Assembly: GCA_030631975.1 (NCBI GenBank)
Contig: DAOVKD010000044.1
Coordinates: 1-6,237, forward strand
Direction of reading: 5' to 3'
DNA: 6,237 nucleotides
Source of the DNA: Candidatus Woesearchaeota archaeon
GTDB taxonomy: Archaea; Nanobdellota; Nanobdellia; Woesearchaeales; GW2011-AR4
The notes beneath the pieces were generated by a model. The model was given only the letters and a program-made list of their open reading frames with translations. It ran no database searches and was not told where the DNA came from. The position numbers and the translations under genes are program-made. Positions 5,158-6,237 of this stretch are shown here, piece after piece (position 1 is the stretch's first letter; every line of letters begins with the position of its first letter).

Positions 5158-5265
5158 ATGAAAGAGGGCTATAGAATTGACGAGCAGGGTGGGGAAGATA
5201 AGTTTAAAAAGATTAAACTTTCTCCTGATTCTACAGACTTGATGTCTGACCTTTCAGACAAATAG
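5158..5265 (+). CDS. Possible 35-codon lysine-rich small ORF upstream of dapB
   Basis: The ORF starts with ATG at the position predicted for the transcription start of the TATA box at 5131-5138, so it could be translated from a leaderless mRNA. The product starts MKEGYRIDEQGGEDKF, is highly charged with 6 lysines in 35, and ends SDLSDK before TAG. No known family is recognised and no membrane segment is present. It is in the same frame as dapB, 42 nt upstream, with no other stop in between. It may be a genuine small protein, a leader peptide for dapBA, or simply the 5' untranslated region of dapB. Two mutually exclusive hairpins overlap its 3' end. Confidence in expression is limited, because only promoter position supports it. 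Confidence 0.4.
   Translation: MKEGYRIDEQGGEDKFKKIKLSPDSTDLMSDLSDK
5234..5260 (+). promoter_or_regulatory. Pair of mutually exclusive hairpins before dapB
   Basis: CAGAC (5234-5238) can pair with GTCTG (5244-5248) around a 5-nt loop. Alternatively TGTCTGA (5243-5249) pairs with TCAGACA (5254-5260) around the 4-nt loop CCTT, giving 7 bp. The shared middle arm makes the two folds exclusive, as in attenuator leaders. No T-run follows, so an intrinsic terminator is not supported; a translation or protein-binding switch is the other option. Low confidence. Confidence 0.3.
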
Positions 5266-5277
5266 CGGTGGTTTGAT

Positions 5278-5287
5278 TATTATTTAG
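5278..5287 (+). promoter_or_regulatory. Weak TATA-like element before dapB
   Basis: TATTATTTAG is centred about 26 nt before the dapB ATG at 5308, the spacing seen at other leaderless genes here. It could drive a dapB mRNA separate from the small ORF. The match to a TATA box is weaker than at the other promoters, but there is no Shine-Dalgarno sequence before dapB to explain initiation on a longer transcript. Confidence 0.3.
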
Positions 5288-5307
5288 AATTTGCAGAAGA
5301 ATATAAA

Positions 5308-6057
5308 ATGAACATAGCAATAATTGGTTATGGTAAAATGGGGCATGAAATAGAAAAAGTTGCTAAAGCTAAAGGCACTGCTGTAAGAACTGTTGACCCA
5401 AATAATGACAGCGCAGACTACAAAGAAATTAATGAAGAATCCATGAAAGATGCAGATGTTTGCCTAGATTTTACGCATCCAGATTCTGTAATAGGCAATA
5501 TTGAAAAAATTTCGAAATTCAAAAAAAATATTGTTGCAGGGACCACTGGCTGGTATGGCAGGATGGATGAGGTAAAAAAGATTATTAAAGATGCAAAAAT
5601 AGGCCTTATATGGTCAGGTAACTTTTCAATAGGTGTTAATATATACTTTAAGATAATAGAAAATGCGGCAAAAATAATGAATAAAATTAGTGATTATGAT
5701 GTATTTGTGCATGAGCTTCACCACAATCGAAAAGCAGACAGCCCTTCAGGAACAGCGGTCATGATTGGAAAAATATTAACAGACAATATAGAAAGAAAAA
5801 ATAAAGTTGTAACAGAAGAGCTGAAAAGAAAAATTAATCCAGAGGAATTGCATATATCCTCAACAAGAGGAGGTTCAATTCCCGGAACGCATACTGTAAG
5901 TTTTGACAGCCCTGCAGACACAATTGAATTAAAGCATACTGCAAGGAGCAGGGAAGGATTTGCATTAGGGGCTGTAATAGCCGCGCAATGGATACAAAAC
6001 AAAAAGGGATTTTATGATATTGATGATTTAATGAAAGATATAGTTGGAGGAGGCTGA
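5308..6057 (+). CDS. dapB: 4-hydroxy-tetrahydrodipicolinate reductase (DapB)
   Basis: This cytoplasmic enzyme reduces the cyclic product of DapA with NAD(P)H to tetrahydrodipicolinate, the second dedicated step of lysine synthesis by the diaminopimelate route. The 249-residue sequence begins with the Rossmann motif GYGKMG (7-12). Then come LDFTHP (53-58), GTTGW (78-82) and SGNFSIGVN (103-111). The family signature ELHHNRKADSPSGTA (136-150) contains H138, H139 and K142, matching the catalytic histidine/lysine set of E. coli DapB (H159, H160, K163 by motif alignment), plus the substrate-binding SGT. RGGSIPGTHTV (187-197) and the tail HTARSREGFALGA (210-222) are also typical. The length is slightly below the bacterial norm of about 270. 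The start MNIAIIGYGKMG is standard. It is followed 6 nt later by dapA. All expected residues are present. Confidence 0.96.
   Translation: MNIAIIGYGKMGHEIEKVAKAKGTAVRTVDPNNDSADYKEINEESMKDADVCLDFTHPDSVIGNIEKISKFKKNIVAGTTGWYGRMDEVKKIIKDAKIGLIWSGNFSIGVNIYFKIIENAAKIMNKISDYDVFVHELHHNRKADSPSGTAVMIGKILTDNIERKNKVVTEELKRKINPEELHISSTRGGSIPGTHTVSFDSPADTIELKHTARSREGFALGAVIAAQWIQNKKGFYDIDDLMKDIVGGG
6046..6053 (+). promoter_or_regulatory. Shine-Dalgarno sequence of dapA
   Basis: GGAGGAGG ends 10 nt before the dapA ATG at 6064 and lies within the last codons of dapB. It selects this start over the ATG at 6057, which overlaps the dapB stop but runs into TAA after four codons. It is the only strong Shine-Dalgarno sequence in the window, fitting the archaeal pattern of leaderless first genes and SD-led internal genes. 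Confidence 0.7.
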
Positions 6058-6063
6058 TGAAAA

Positions 6064-6237
6064 ATGTTTAAAGGAGCTATAACAGCTATTGTTACGCCAT
6101 TTACAGAAGATGAGAAATTAGACGAGCCTGCCTTAAGGGGACTTGTCGAGTTTCAGATTAAAAATAATATTGATGGAATTGTGCCTTGCGGCACAACCGG
6201 GGAAAGCCCTACTCTTGATCATGAGGAGCATCAGAAG
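6064..6237 (+). CDS. dapA: 4-hydroxy-tetrahydrodipicolinate synthase (DapA), N-terminal part, cut by the window end
   Basis: The first 58 residues of DapA are visible. The enzyme condenses pyruvate with aspartate semialdehyde at the entry to diaminopimelate/lysine synthesis, using a Schiff-base lysine that lies beyond this window. The start [12 protein letters not shown] (2-13) is the usual first beta strand of the TIM barrel. The signature [10 protein letters not shown] (42-51) carries the tandem threonines T44 and T45 that bind the substrate carboxylate. Position after dapB, a 6-nt gap and a strong Shine-Dalgarno sequence indicate one dapBA transcript. Other members of the N-acetylneuraminate lyase/DHDPS family share this fold, but the dapB neighbour makes DapA the best call. 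The frame is open to the window edge, so the gene is incomplete here, not broken. Confidence 0.92.
   Translation, partial: MFKGAITAIVTPFTEDEKLDEPALRGLVEFQIKNNIDGIVPCGTTGESPTLDHEEHQK

Noticed and set aside
5263..5265. TAG recoded as pyrrolysine throughout this genome
   Set aside because: hydA and pth2 both end in TAG at the normal C-termini of their families, and reading through either adds only a few codons before another stop. TAG therefore acts as a stop here; local readthrough before dapB remains only a weak possibility.
5718..6002. Leftward 94-codon ORF inside dapB
   Set aside because: It is the antisense shadow of the conserved DapB core and shows no family signature of its own.
6057..6071. 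dapA starting at the ATG overlapping the dapB stop
   Set aside because: That frame reaches TAA after four codons. The ATG at 6064 gives the DapA N-terminus and is placed correctly behind GGAGGAGG.
1..6237. CRISPR array, insertion sequence, long direct repeats or integration site
   Set aside because: No regularly spaced repeats, transposase or recombinase motifs, or long duplicated stretches were seen by reading both strands. The tRNA 3' end is not duplicated nearby.

Overview
The window comes from a strongly AT-rich archaeal genome. The signs are archaeal-type peptidyl-tRNA hydrolase (Pth2), TATA boxes about 24-28 nt before start codons (leaderless mRNAs), and a tRNA interrupted by two introns with bulge-helix-bulge geometry. 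The mix of an [FeFe]-hydrogenase with a small AT-rich archaeal gene set suggests a DPANN-type lineage such as Woesearchaeota. That placement is inference, because no lineage marker is present.

Left part (20-3810): a small polytopic membrane protein reads leftward. Divergent from it is a tightly overlapping three-gene operon, hydC-hydB-hydA, encoding a trimeric [FeFe]-hydrogenase: a NuoE-like [2Fe-2S] subunit, a NuoF-like FMN/NAD(H)/[4Fe-4S] subunit, and the catalytic H-cluster subunit. All catalytic and proton-transfer residues of the H-cluster domain are present. Several accessory cofactor sites of classical electron-bifurcating HydABC are absent: the His-ligated [4Fe-4S] site and the C-terminal [2Fe-2S] domain of HydA, and the N-terminal thioredoxin-like and C-terminal ferredoxin-like domains of HydB. 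What remains looks like one linear wire, NAD(P)H - FMN - Fe-S clusters - H-cluster.

Middle (3811-4416): pth2 with its own promoter, then a tRNA-Lys(CUU) gene of 156 bp. It has a 42-nt intron at the canonical 37/38 site and a 40-nt intron inside the T-loop (59/60). Removing both leaves a normal 74-nt tRNA.

Right part (4418-6237): a leftward gene for a helix-turn-helix-like plus ACT-domain protein, resembling the amino-acid-sensing part of aspartokinase without the kinase. Divergent from it are a possible 35-codon lysine-rich small ORF, dapB, and the start of dapA, cut by the window edge. The divergent spacer holds a perfect 16-bp palindrome and a symmetric double TATA element, a plausible operator/promoter for local control of lysine (diaminopimelate-pathway) synthesis. 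tRNA-Lys, an ACT-type sensor, dapB and dapA lie side by side, so the right half may be a lysine-centred neighbourhood.
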